Assembly (NCBI GenBank): GCA_046590855.1
Contig: JBKJTJ010000069.1
Coordinates: forward strand, 1-9,342
DNA: 9,342 nt
Source of the DNA: JACMOY01 sp046590855
GTDB taxonomy: Bacteria; Actinomycetota; Actinomycetes; Actinomycetales; Angustibacteraceae
Direction of reading: 5' to 3'
Positions within the stretch are counted from its first letter, which is position 1. Each line of letters starts with the position of its first letter. This document shows, in pieces, positions 1-6,017 of the stretch. Made by a program: the position numbers and the translations under genes. Below the pieces are notes generated by a model that saw only the letters and a list, made by a program, of their open reading frames with translations, searched no databases and had not been told where the DNA came from.

Positions 1-41
1 GCACCGAGCCGAGCGGGCCGGGGCGCCGCTCGGCTCGGTGC
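1..41. repeat. Perfect 16-bp inverted repeat at the window edge
   Basis: Bases 1-16 are the exact reverse complement of 26-41, with a 9-nt GC-rich spacer (17-25). The repeat lies inside the ATPase reading frame, coding HRAERAGAPLGSVLR, and may continue further left. It could form a very stable hairpin in the mRNA. It could also be a fold-back assembly artefact if base 1 is a contig end. Confidence 0.8.
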
Positions 42-484
42 TGCGCATGCTCGACAAGAAGGGCATGCGTCAGCGCGCCGGTGAGGCGGTCAGCGGGCTC
101 GGGATCGCCACGATCCAGAACATGGCCCAGACGGTCGAGACCCTCTCGGGTGGTCAGCGCCAGGCGGTCGCGGTGGCTCGTGCGGCGGCGTTCGGCAGCA
201 AGGTGGTCGTGCTCGACGAGCCGACGGCGGCCTTGGGCGTCAAGGAGTCGAACATGGTGCTCGACATGATCAAGTCGTTGCGCGAGAGGGGTTTGCCGGT
301 CATCTTGATCAGCCACAACATGCCGCAGGTGTGGGAGGTCGCCGACCGCATCCACATCCAGCGGCTCGGTGGCCGGGCCGGCGTCATCACCCCGCGCAGC
401 CACACCATGACCGAGGGCGTGGGCATCATGACCGGGGCCATGACGCTGAAGGACACCCCCGGCTCGGCGGCCGCCACCGCCTGA
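2..484 (+). CDS. CUT2-type sugar ABC transporter ATP-binding protein (5' truncated by window)
   Basis: Partial gene: the frame is open from base 2 and ends at TGA 482-484, leaving about 160 C-terminal residues of a family usually near 250-270 aa. Visible motifs in order are the ABC signature LSGGQRQ (encoded about 155-175), Walker B VVVLDEPTAALG (about 205-240) and the H-loop histidine in ISHNMPQVWEVADRI. The Walker A half lies upstream. The short stretch LGSVLRMLDKKGMR before the signature, and the TAALGVKES D-loop region, resemble single-domain FrcA/RbsA-class ATPases that energise ribose, fructose or xylose import (family knowledge). It would act at the inner face of the membrane with a permease and binding protein presumably encoded upstream. 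The exact sugar cannot be told. The gene is separated from the next one by a strong terminator, so it is the last gene of its own operon. It should not be taken as the ATPase of the polyol transporter further right, which is a CUT1 system. Confidence 0.88.
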   Translation, partial: HRAERAGAPLGSVLRMLDKKGMRQRAGEAVSGLGIATIQNMAQTVETLSGGQRQAVAVARAAAFGSKVVVLDEPTAALGVKESNMVLDMIKSLRERGLPVILISHNMPQVWEVADRIHIQRLGGRAGVITPRSHTMTEGVGIMTGAMTLKDTPGSAAATA

Positions 485-490
485 CAGCAG

Positions 491-536
491 GGACGACGAG
501 GGGCCCGGTCCACGCGGACCGGGCCCCGCGTCGTCT
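491..536 (+). terminator. Strong hairpin terminator after the sugar ATPase gene
   Basis: The arms at 492-511 and 516-535 form a 20-bp GC-rich stem with one A/G mismatch (499/528) around a 4-nt loop (acgc), starting 7 nt after the stop codon. A G-T pair at 491/536 extends it. There is no real T tract afterwards (tcatcatc), which is common for terminators in high-G+C actinobacteria. It isolates the upstream transport operon from cysK. Confidence 0.85.
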
Positions 537-555
537 CATCATCTGGACGCACGAT

Positions 556-598
556 CCGTGCTGGAACACGGTGGACCGTGGGTGGTGTTCTGTAGGCG
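556..598 (+). promoter_or_regulatory. Possible cysK promoter/operator region with nested palindromes
   Basis: The pentamer pattern CCGTG (556-560), N6, CACGG (567-571), N4, CCGTG (576-580) gives two overlapping inverted repeats that share the middle arm. A -10-like TAGGCG lies at 593-598 and a -35-like TGGACC at 572-577, but the 15-nt spacer is short and the last -10 base is not T. The location, between the upstream terminator and the cysK start, is right for a promoter. The individual elements are weak. Confidence 0.25.
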
Positions 599-639
599 AC
601 GCGGTGCATGCTGTGGCCGCCCGAGTCCCACTACCCCAT

Positions 640-646
640 GAGGTGA
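640..646 (+). promoter_or_regulatory. Ribosome binding site deciding the cysK start
   Basis: GAGGTGA lies 8 nt before GTG 655. The frame stays open far upstream (to about 331), so this site, together with the conserved CysK N-terminus beginning at the GTG, is what fixes the start. The in-frame GTG at 643 lies within the site itself and is unlikely to be used. Confidence 0.75.
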
Positions 647-654
647 ACAGCACC

Positions 655-1584
655 GTGCGCATCTACGACGACGTGACCACGCTGGTCGGTAACACCCCGC
701 TGGTCCGGCTCAACCGGATCACCGACGGCGCGGGCGCGACCGTGCTCGCGAAGCTGGAGTTCTACAACCCGGCGAACAGCGTCAAGGACCGCATCGGCGT
801 CGCGATCATCGACGCCGCCGAGGCGTCCGGTCAGCTGAAGCCCGGGGGCACGATCGTCGAGGCCACCAGCGGCAACACCGGGATCGCCCTGGCCATGGTC
901 GGCGCCGCCCGGGGCTACAAGGTCGTCCTCACGATGCCCGAGACGATGAGCAAGGAGCGTCGCGCCCTGCTGCGCGCGTTCGGCGCCGAGCTGATCCTCA
1001 CCCCGGGCAGCGGTGGCATGTCCGGTGCGGTCGCCAAGGCCAACGAGATCGGTGCCGAGCGCGGCGCCGTCATGGCCCGCCAGTTCGCGAACGAGGCCAA
1101 CCCCGAGATCCACCGTCGCACCACGGCCGAGGAGATCTGGGCCGACACCGACGGGACGGTCGACGTCCTTGTTGCCGGCATCGGCACCGGGGGCACCATC
1201 ACCGGCGTCGGGCAGGTGCTGAAGGAGAAGAAGCCGAGCGTCCAGGTGATCGCCGTCGAGCCCGAGGAGTCGCCCATCCTCAACGGTGGACAGCCCGGCC
1301 CGCACAAGATCCAGGGCCTGGGCGCGAACTTCGTCCCCGAGATCCTCGACACGTCGATCTACGACGAGGTCATCGACGTCAACGCCGAGGAGTCCGTGAA
1401 GTGGGCTCGCCGCGCCGCCGCGGAGGAGGGCCTGCTCGTGGGCCTGTCCGCGGGAACGGCGATCAAGGCCGCGGTCGACGTGGCACAGCGTCCCGAGAAC
1501 GCCGGCAAGACCATCGTCGTGATCATCCCCAGCTTCGGTGAGCGCTACCTGTCGACCATCCTCTACAGCGACCTCATGGACTGA
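655..1584 (+). CDS. cysK: O-acetylserine sulfhydrylase (cysteine synthase A)
   Basis: CysK is a cytosolic PLP enzyme that makes L-cysteine from O-acetylserine and sulfide, the last step of assimilatory cysteine synthesis. The 309-residue product has the length usual for CysK (about 310). Motifs: LVGNTPLVRL (about 10-19), the PLP-binding lysine K44 in NSVKDRIG, the substrate-binding TSGNTG loop (71-76), the phosphate-binding GTGGT loop (177-181), and S265 in LSAGTA at the usual place for the residue contacting the PLP pyridine nitrogen. GLGANFVP and the ending ERYLSTILY are also typical of CysK. The start is GTG 655, supported by GAGGTGA at 640-646 and by the N-terminus beginning right at the conserved region. 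It is immediately followed by cysE, 2 nt after its stop, so the two enzymes should be made together. A cystathionine beta-synthase is unlikely because there is no CBS-domain extension and the length is that of CysK. Confidence 0.96.
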   Translation: MRIYDDVTTLVGNTPLVRLNRITDGAGATVLAKLEFYNPANSVKDRIGVAIIDAAEASGQLKPGGTIVEATSGNTGIALAMVGAARGYKVVLTMPETMSKERRALLRAFGAELILTPGSGGMSGAVAKANEIGAERGAVMARQFANEANPEIHRRTTAEEIWADTDGTVDVLVAGIGTGGTITGVGQVLKEKKPSVQVIAVEPEESPILNGGQPGPHKIQGLGANFVPEILDTSIYDEVIDVNAEESVKWARRAAAEEGLLVGLSAGTAIKAAVDVAQRPENAGKTIVVIIPSFGERYLSTILYSDLMD

Positions 1585-1586
1585 GG

Positions 1587-2210
1587 ATGGCCCTGCACGT
1601 CGCACGTTCGTCGTCCCAGGGTCAGCCGCTGGCCATCCTGCGCCAGCGTCTGCGCGAGGACCTCGACGCCGCCGGACGCCGGGATCCGGCCGCCCGCACC
1701 AGGCTCGAGCTCGCGCTGTGCTACCCCGGCCTGCACGCCGTGTGGATCCACCGGGTGGCGCACCGCATGTGGGCCACGCCGGGCCTGCGGCTGCCGGCGC
1801 GCGTGCTGTCCCAGCTGAACCGGGCGCTGACCGGCATCGAGATCCACCCTGGTGCGGTCATCGGCCGCCGGTTCTTCATCGACCACGGGATGGGCGTGGT
1901 CATCGGCGAGACGGCCGAGGTCGGTGACGACGTGATGATCTACCACGGGGTCACGCTCGGCGGCCGCAGCATGCAGCGGGTCAAGCGGCACCCCACCCTG
2001 GGTGACGGGGTCACCGTCGGTGCCGGCGCGCGCATCCTGGGGCCGATCACCGTCGGCGCGGGCGCGCAGGTGGGCGCCAACTCGGTCGTCGTCAAGGACG
2101 TTCCACCGGGTGCGGTCGTGGTGGGCGTCCCCGGCCAGGTGCGTCGTCCGCCGACGTCCGAGCCGGCCGATCCCTACGACGTATGGGCCGATCCGGCGAT
2201 CTACATCTAG
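1587..2210 (+). CDS. cysE: Serine O-acetyltransferase
   Basis: CysE transfers acetyl from acetyl-CoA to L-serine, giving O-acetylserine for CysK. The 207-aa product is the short form lacking the long N-terminal domain of E. coli CysE (273 aa). An N-terminal helical part (LRQRLREDLDAA...YPGLHAVWIHRVAHRMW, about 20-65) precedes left-handed beta-helix hexapeptide repeats (about 80-185). The catalytic histidine is H100 in FIDHGMGVVIGE. The partner acid is E85 (GIEIHPGA), where E. coli has D143; the 15-residue spacing to the histidine is the same. The protein ends ...ADPAIYI, so a C-terminal isoleucine is present, the residue CysE inserts into the CysK active site. ATG 1587 is the only sensible start: no other ATG, GTG or TTG lies in frame before the conserved core. 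Its only SD-like bases (GAGG, 1583-1586) touch the start codon, which suggests reinitiation after cysK termination. Confidence 0.95.
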   Translation: MALHVARSSSQGQPLAILRQRLREDLDAAGRRDPAARTRLELALCYPGLHAVWIHRVAHRMWATPGLRLPARVLSQLNRALTGIEIHPGAVIGRRFFIDHGMGVVIGETAEVGDDVMIYHGVTLGGRSMQRVKRHPTLGDGVTVGAGARILGPITVGAGAQVGANSVVVKDVPPGAVVVGVPGQVRRPPTSEPADPYDVWADPAIYI

Positions 2211-2228
2211 CCGCCTCACGCCTCGTCA

Positions 2229-2266
2229 TCGACCCTCCCGCGACCAGCAGCACGCGGGAGGGTCGA
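2229..2266 (+). terminator. Hairpin terminator after cysE
   Basis: A perfect 14-bp stem (2229-2242 with 2253-2266) around a 10-nt loop begins 18 nt after the cysE stop. It is followed by ggtgttcgtg, with no real U tract. It is GC-rich and placed correctly to end the cysK-cysE transcript. Confidence 0.8.
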
Positions 2267-2320
2267 GGTGTTCGTGGGACGTCGGCGGTCGTCCTGCGGA
2301 TCGCACCGGCTGACCGCCCG

Positions 2321-2350
2321 TGCCCGTTTCGTTCCCTGGGATGCCCGTTT
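2321..2350 (+). repeat. TGCCCGTTT direct repeat, 21-bp period
   Basis: TGCCCGTTT occurs at 2321-2329 and exactly again at 2342-2350, start-to-start distance 21 bp, about two helical turns. A close relative, TGCCCGTCC, lies at 2648-2656. Placement just upstream of the candidate -35 at 2362 would suit binding of a regulator dimer to one face of the DNA. Function is inferred only. Confidence 0.4.
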
Positions 2351-2361
2351 GCCCGCGACCC

Positions 2362-2390
2362 TTGTCCGATGACCGGTGGCTGGGTTGTAT
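2362..2390 (+). promoter_or_regulatory. Weak sigma-70-type promoter candidate for the polyol operon
   Basis: TTGTCC (2362-2367), a 17-nt spacer, then TTGTAT (2385-2390). The spacing is ideal, but the -10 lacks the conserved second-position A, so the match is poor. If real, transcription would start near 2397 and leave a roughly 300-nt leader before the binding-protein gene. No better TAnnnT -10 box stands out nearer the gene. Confidence 0.25.
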
Positions 2391-2536
2391 CAGCGTCCTG
2401 GGCCCCGAAGGCGGAGCCCCACACCAAAGGGGGTGCGACGTGTTCGCTCGGACGTCGTCGCGAGACCCCCGCATCGCCTGCGCGGCAACCACATCGCACT
2501 GCCGTCAGGCGCACCCCGCCGATCTCCTCGGGCGCT

Positions 2537-2612
2537 CATCGCGCTCGGGCGATGCGGCGCGTCCGTGTGGTCGGGGAGGGCCGCGCTGCATCACCAGCCC
2601 GTTGACGGGCTG
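2537..2612 (+). promoter_or_regulatory. Cluster of hairpins in the operon leader, two mutually exclusive
   Basis: Three stems can be drawn. CATCGC 2537-2542 pairs with GCGATG 2549-2554. The 11-nt arm 2551-2561 pairs with 2582-2592 (one G-U). CAGCCCG 2595-2601 pairs with CGGGCTG 2606-2612 around a TTGA loop. The first two share 2551-2554 and cannot form together. The last ends 73 nt before the SD. In GC-rich DNA such stems can arise by chance. I recognise no known riboswitch class. Confidence 0.3.
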
Positions 2613-2695
2613 ACTGCTCGACGACCAACTGCACCACCGGGCCATCGTGCCCGTCCGTCTGACCGCGACCCGCGGTTCACGTTCTAGGAGGACAA

Positions 2696-4078
2696 GTGGC
2701 AAGAAACCGCATCAGCTGGCGCCTGGCCGCCCCGGCCGGCCTGATCGCCTCGGTGCTGGTGGCGTCCGGCTGCGCCGGCGCCGGCGGCGGCAGCGGCGCC
2801 CCCGTCGCCGGTGGTTCCGGCAAGGGCGGCTCGCTCAACGTCCTGATGGTGGGCAACCCCCAGATGGAGGACATCCAGAAGCCCACCGAGGACGGCTTCA
2901 CCAAGGACACCGGCATCAAGGTGAACTACACGGTGCTGCCCGAGAACGAGCTGCGCGACAAGGTGACCCAGGACATCGCCACCCAGGCGGGCCAGTACGA
3001 CGTCGCCACCGTCGGCGCGTACGAGGTGCCGATCTGGGCCAAGAACGACTGGCTGCACGAGGTCGGCAGCTACGCCGACAAGGACGCCGCGTTCGACAAG
3101 GCCGACATCCTCAAGCCGATGGTCGACTCACTGACCGGGGCGGACGGCAAGCTGTACGCCGTCCCGTTCTACGGCGAGTCCTCGATGCTGATGTACCGCA
3201 AGGACGTCCTGGCGGCCAAGGGCATCACGATGCCCGAGCGTCCGACCTGGCAGGAGGTCGCCGACATCGCGGCCAAGGTCGACGGCGCGCAGCCCGGCAT
3301 GAAGGGCATCTGTCTGCGCGGCCTGCCGGGCTGGGGCGAGATGTTCGCCCCGCTGACGACGGTGGTGAACACCTTCGGTGGCACCTGGTTCGAGAAGGAC
3401 TTCACCCCCAAGGTCAACGCACCCGAGTTCACCGAGGCCGTGAAGTTCTACGTCGACCTGGTCAAGGCCCACGGTGAGGCCGGTGCCTCGCAGGCCGGGT
3501 TCAGCGAGTGCCTGAACGCGCTCAGCCAGGGCAAGGTGGCGATGTGGTACGACGCGACGTCGGCCGCCGGCTCGCTCGAGGACCCCGCCGTCAGCAAGGC
3601 GGCCGGCAAGATCGGCTACGCCTTCGCCCCGGTCAACAAGACCAAGAGCTCGGGCTGGCTGTGGACGTGGGCCTGGGCCATGCCCAAGACCACCAAGAAG
3701 GCTGACGACGCCGCGAAGTTCATGCTGTGGGCCTCGAGCAAGGACTACGAGAAGCTGGTCGGCGAGAAGCTCGGCTGGTCCCGTGTCCCGGCCGGCAAGC
3801 GCGCCAGCACGTACGCGCTGCCCGAGTACATGAAGGCCTCGGCGGCGTTCGGCGACATCACCCTGAAGTCGATCGAGGAGGCGCAGCCCACCAACCCCGG
3901 TGTCCAGCCGCGGCCCACGGTCGGCGTCCAGTTCGTCGACATCCCCGAGTTCGCCGACCTCGGCACCAAGGTCTCGCAGGAGATCAGTGCCGTTCTCGCC
4001 GGCAAGGGCACCGTCGAGGAGGCTCTGGCCGGTGGCCAGAAGCTCGCCGAGGACGTGGCGACGAAGTACCAGAAGTGA
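2696..4078 (+). CDS. Polyol ABC transporter substrate-binding lipoprotein (SmoE-type, SBP family 1)
   Basis: This extracytoplasmic binding protein captures the substrate for the two permeases that follow. The 460-aa product starts with a lipoprotein signal: positive MARNRISWR, a hydrophobic stretch, and a lipobox VASGC with C26 as the lipidated cysteine. A Gly/Ser-rich linker (27-43) follows. The mature part is SBP_bac_1-like. The segment from about 53 (MVGNPQMEDIQK...TGIKVNYTVLPENELRDKVTQDIATQAGQYDVATVGAYEVPIWAKNDWL) is very like the N-terminal lobe of SmoE/MtlE proteins of sorbitol/mannitol transporters (family knowledge). The gene context with two polyol dehydrogenases agrees. The start is GTG 2696, with AGGAGGA at 2686-2692 (slightly close). 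The stop is followed after 3 nt by a perfect 18-bp hairpin. The substrate (mannitol, sorbitol, arabitol, xylitol) cannot be decided from sequence. Confidence 0.9.
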   Translation: MARNRISWRLAAPAGLIASVLVASGCAGAGGGSGAPVAGGSGKGGSLNVLMVGNPQMEDIQKPTEDGFTKDTGIKVNYTVLPENELRDKVTQDIATQAGQYDVATVGAYEVPIWAKNDWLHEVGSYADKDAAFDKADILKPMVDSLTGADGKLYAVPFYGESSMLMYRKDVLAAKGITMPERPTWQEVADIAAKVDGAQPGMKGICLRGLPGWGEMFAPLTTVVNTFGGTWFEKDFTPKVNAPEFTEAVKFYVDLVKAHGEAGASQAGFSECLNALSQGKVAMWYDATSAAGSLEDPAVSKAAGKIGYAFAPVNKTKSSGWLWTWAWAMPKTTKKADDAAKFMLWASSKDYEKLVGEKLGWSRVPAGKRASTYALPEYMKASAAFGDITLKSIEEAQPTNPGVQPRPTVGVQFVDIPEFADLGTKVSQEISAVLAGKGTVEEALAGGQKLAEDVATKYQK

Positions 4079-4081
4079 GCT

Positions 4082-4123
4082 CCGGCACCGGTCAGGGGCC
4101 TTCGAGCCCCTGACCGGTGCCGG
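4082..4123 (+). terminator. Perfect 18-bp hairpin between binding protein and permease genes
   Basis: The arms at 4082-4099 and 4106-4123 pair without mismatch around a 6-nt loop (cttcga). The stem starts 3 nt after the binding-protein stop and ends about 20 nt before the permease SD. No T tract follows, and the downstream genes clearly belong to the same operon. It is therefore better read as an attenuator or 3'-end mRNA stabiliser that raises binding-protein mRNA over permease mRNA than as a full terminator. Confidence 0.8.
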
Positions 4124-4152
4124 CCCCATCTGCAGGACCGGCGAGGAGAACC

Positions 4153-5142
4153 ATGGCCACCATCACGCAGGAAGCCCGGCGCAGGACCCAGGACGAGCCC
4201 GGCTCGCGGCCTTCACGTCCTGCCGGCCGCTGGAGCCGGCGAGGGCCGCTGCTGCCCGCGCTGATCTTCATGATCGTCATCACCCAGGTGCCCTTCCTGG
4301 TGACCATCGCCATCTCGACGCTGAACTGGAACGTGCTGCAGCCCGGCAGCAAGAGCTTCGCCGGGCTCGGCAACTACGACAGCTTCGCCGGGCTCAAGAA
4401 CTACGTGACGGTGTTCACCGACGTCCGACTGCGCAACGCGGTGCTGAACACCGTGGTGCTCACCGCATCGGTCGTCGTCATCAGCGTGCTGCTCGGCCTC
4501 GGGCTGGCGGTGCTGCTCGACCGCAAGTTCGCGGGCCGCGGTCTGGCGCGGACGCTGCTGATCGCCCCGTTCCTCGTCATGCCGGTCGCCTCGGCCCTGC
4601 TGTGGAAGCACGCGCTCTACAACCCCGACTACGGCCTGTTCAACGGCACGTTGAACGCCATCTGGCGGTTGTTCGGCGCCGAGCAGGGGCCGGTGATCGA
4701 CTACGTCTCGTCGACCCCGATGCCCGCCGTCATCGCCGCCCTGGTCTGGCAGTGGACACCGTTCATGATGCTGATCATCCTGTCGGGCCTGCAGGCACAG
4801 CCCGGTGACGTGCTGGAGGCCGCACGCGTGGACGGCGCAAGCGGGATGCAGACGTTCCGCTACGTCACGTTCCCCCACCTGCGTCAGTACCTCGAGCTGG
4901 CTGCCCTGCTCGGGTCGATCTACATCGTGCAGACGTTCGACGCGATCTTCACGATCACCCAGGGCGGCCCCGGATCGGCGACCACGAACCTGCCGTACGA
5001 GATCTACCTGACGATGTTCCGCAAGTACGAGTACGGCCAGGCCGCAGCGGCGGGGGTCGTCACGGTGATCGGCACCATCGCGATCGCGACGTTCGCGCTG
5101 CGCGTCGTGTCGTCCCTGTTCGACGAGGAGGCCATCAAGTGA
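4153..5142 (+). CDS. Polyol ABC transporter permease, SmoF-type (CUT1, MalF-like)
   Basis: One of the two inner-membrane subunits that form the channel. The 329-aa product has a charged cytoplasmic N-terminus (1-30), a first membrane helix about 33-56 (LLPALIFMIVITQVPFLV...) and further hydrophobic segments matching the six-helix CUT1 plan. The ATPase-coupling EAA loop is at 222-229 (EAARVDGA, with G228). The segment GGPGSATTNLPYEIYLTMFRKYEYGQAAAAGVV near the C-terminus is characteristic of SmoF/MtlF permeases. ATG 4153 is chosen because GAGGAGA (4143-4149) sits just upstream. The in-frame GTG at 4117 lies inside the right arm of the preceding hairpin and has no SD. The stop overlaps the next start by 4 nt (GTGA), so the two permeases are translationally coupled. 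Confidence 0.93.
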   Translation: MATITQEARRRTQDEPGSRPSRPAGRWSRRGPLLPALIFMIVITQVPFLVTIAISTLNWNVLQPGSKSFAGLGNYDSFAGLKNYVTVFTDVRLRNAVLNTVVLTASVVVISVLLGLGLAVLLDRKFAGRGLARTLLIAPFLVMPVASALLWKHALYNPDYGLFNGTLNAIWRLFGAEQGPVIDYVSSTPMPAVIAALVWQWTPFMMLIILSGLQAQPGDVLEAARVDGASGMQTFRYVTFPHLRQYLELAALLGSIYIVQTFDAIFTITQGGPGSATTNLPYEIYLTMFRKYEYGQAAAAGVVTVIGTIAIATFALRVVSSLFDEEAIK

Positions 5143-6017
5143 GCACCGTAGCGATCCCGACCCGCCCCACGCGATCGTTCCTACGGCGCAAGCCCAAGGA
5201 GGACACCAGCATCCAGGCGGGCCGGTGGTGGGCCGTCAGCGCGTGGGTGTTGACCCTGCTGTTCTTCGCGCCGGTGGCCTGGATGGTGCTGACGTCGTTG
5301 CACCGCGAGGCCGACGCCGCCACCAACCCGCCGTCGGTGTTCGCCCCGCTCACCCTGTCGAACTACGGGCTGCTGTTCGACCGCGGCGTCACACCGTTCC
5401 TGATCAACTCGGCGACCGCCAGCATCGTGTCGACCCTGCTCGTGCTCGCGCTGTCCATCCCCGCGGCCTACGCGCTGTCGATCAAGCCGGTCGAGAAGTG
5501 GACCGACGTGATGTTCTTCTTCCTCTCGACCAAGTTCCTGCCGTCGATCGCCGCACTGCTGCCGATCTACCTGCTGGTCAAGAAGGCCGGCATGCTCGAC
5601 AACATCTTCACCCTCGTCATCCTCTACACCTCGATGAACCTGCCGATCGCGGTGTGGATGATGCGATCGTTCCTGGCTGAGGTGCCCAAGGAGATCCTCG
5701 AGGCAGCCCAGATGGACGGCGCTGGACTGCTGCGGGTGCTGTGGAACGTCATCGCGCCCGTGGCGATGCCCGGCATCGTCGCCACCAGCCTGATCTGCTT
5801 CATCTTCAGCTGGAACGAGTTCATGTTCGCGGTCAACCTCACCGCAGTCGTGTCCTCCACCGCCCCGATCTTCCTCGTCGGGTTCATCTCCAGCCAGGGA
5901 CTGTTCCTCGCCAAGCTCTGTGCCGCCGCCACTCTGGTTTCACTGCCGGTTCTCATCGCCGGGTTCGCGGCCCAGGACAAGCTGGTTCGCGGCCTGTCGC
6001 TCGGCGCGGTGAAATGA
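5139..6017 (+). CDS. Polyol ABC transporter permease, SmoG-type (CUT1, MalG-like)
   Basis: The second channel subunit, partner of the preceding permease. The 292-aa product has its first membrane helix at about 30-51 (AVSAWVLTLLFFAPVAWMVLTS). The EAA loop is at 188-195 (EAAQMDGA). The C-terminal third, from FSWNEFMFAVNLT through APIFLVGFISSQGLFLAKL to AAQDKLVRGLSLGAVK, is closely like SmoG of sorbitol/mannitol transporters; LVRGLSxGAVK is the usual C-terminus of that group. Start GTG 5139 overlaps the previous stop (GTGA) and has a good SD, GAGGAGG at 5125-5131, 7 nt upstream. Its own stop overlaps the next gene's ATG by 4 nt. No ATP-binding subunit gene follows, so a shared CUT1 ATPase encoded elsewhere is expected. 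Confidence 0.94.
   Translation: MSTVAIPTRPTRSFLRRKPKEDTSIQAGRWWAVSAWVLTLLFFAPVAWMVLTSLHREADAATNPPSVFAPLTLSNYGLLFDRGVTPFLINSATASIVSTLLVLALSIPAAYALSIKPVEKWTDVMFFFLSTKFLPSIAALLPIYLLVKKAGMLDNIFTLVILYTSMNLPIAVWMMRSFLAEVPKEILEAAQMDGAGLLRVLWNVIAPVAMPGIVATSLICFIFSWNEFMFAVNLTAVVSSTAPIFLVGFISSQGLFLAKLCAAATLVSLPVLIAGFAAQDKLVRGLSLGAVK

Larger units (their letters stand above)
2267..2685 (+). other. Long non-coding leader upstream of the polyol operon
   Basis: About 420 nt without a convincing gene. Several frames are open by chance because of high G+C, but their translations are rich in Arg, Ser, Pro and Cys, match no family I recognise and are less GC-biased at third positions than the flanking genes. 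The best small-ORF candidate is GTG 2440 to TGA 2613 (57 codons), with AAAGGGGG at 2426-2433; I do not consider it a gene. The stretch contains a 9-bp direct repeat, a weak promoter candidate and several hairpins, listed separately. It most likely holds the promoter and operators of the transport operon plus a long 5' UTR. Confidence 0.6.

Noticed and set aside
331..654. An N-terminal extension of cysK reaching back to 331
   Set aside because: It would overlap the ATPase gene and cross the terminator hairpin. CysK homology starts at GTG 655, which has a good SD.
631..1605. A 324-codon minus-strand frame over cysK
   Set aside because: It is a mirror of cysK codon bias, with no recognisable domain and no SD.
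2183..2605. Overlapping plus- and minus-strand frames through 2092-2687
   Set aside because: They are mutually overlapping, have no SD, cross the cysE terminator, and encode Arg/Pro-rich sequence without motifs.
2440..2613. A 57-codon frame in the leader with AAAGGGGG upstream of its GTG
   Set aside because: The composition (many Arg, Ser, Pro, Cys) is unlike a protein, third positions are less GC-rich than in neighbouring genes, and no family is recognised. It would be worth revisiting only if ribosome profiling showed signal.
2267..2695. A CRISPR array, tRNA, known riboswitch or insertion sequence in the long gap
   Set aside because: There are no regularly spaced repeats beyond one 9-bp pair, no cloverleaf, no riboswitch class I recognise, and no transposase or terminal repeats.
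3128..4129. A 333-codon minus-strand frame over the binding-protein gene
   Set aside because: It is opposite a well-supported gene, and its composition is that of an antisense shadow.
2..6017. Pairing the left-edge ATPase with the polyol permeases as one transporter
   Set aside because: The ATPase looks CUT2-type while the permeases and binding protein are CUT1. Two terminators and the cysteine operon separate them.
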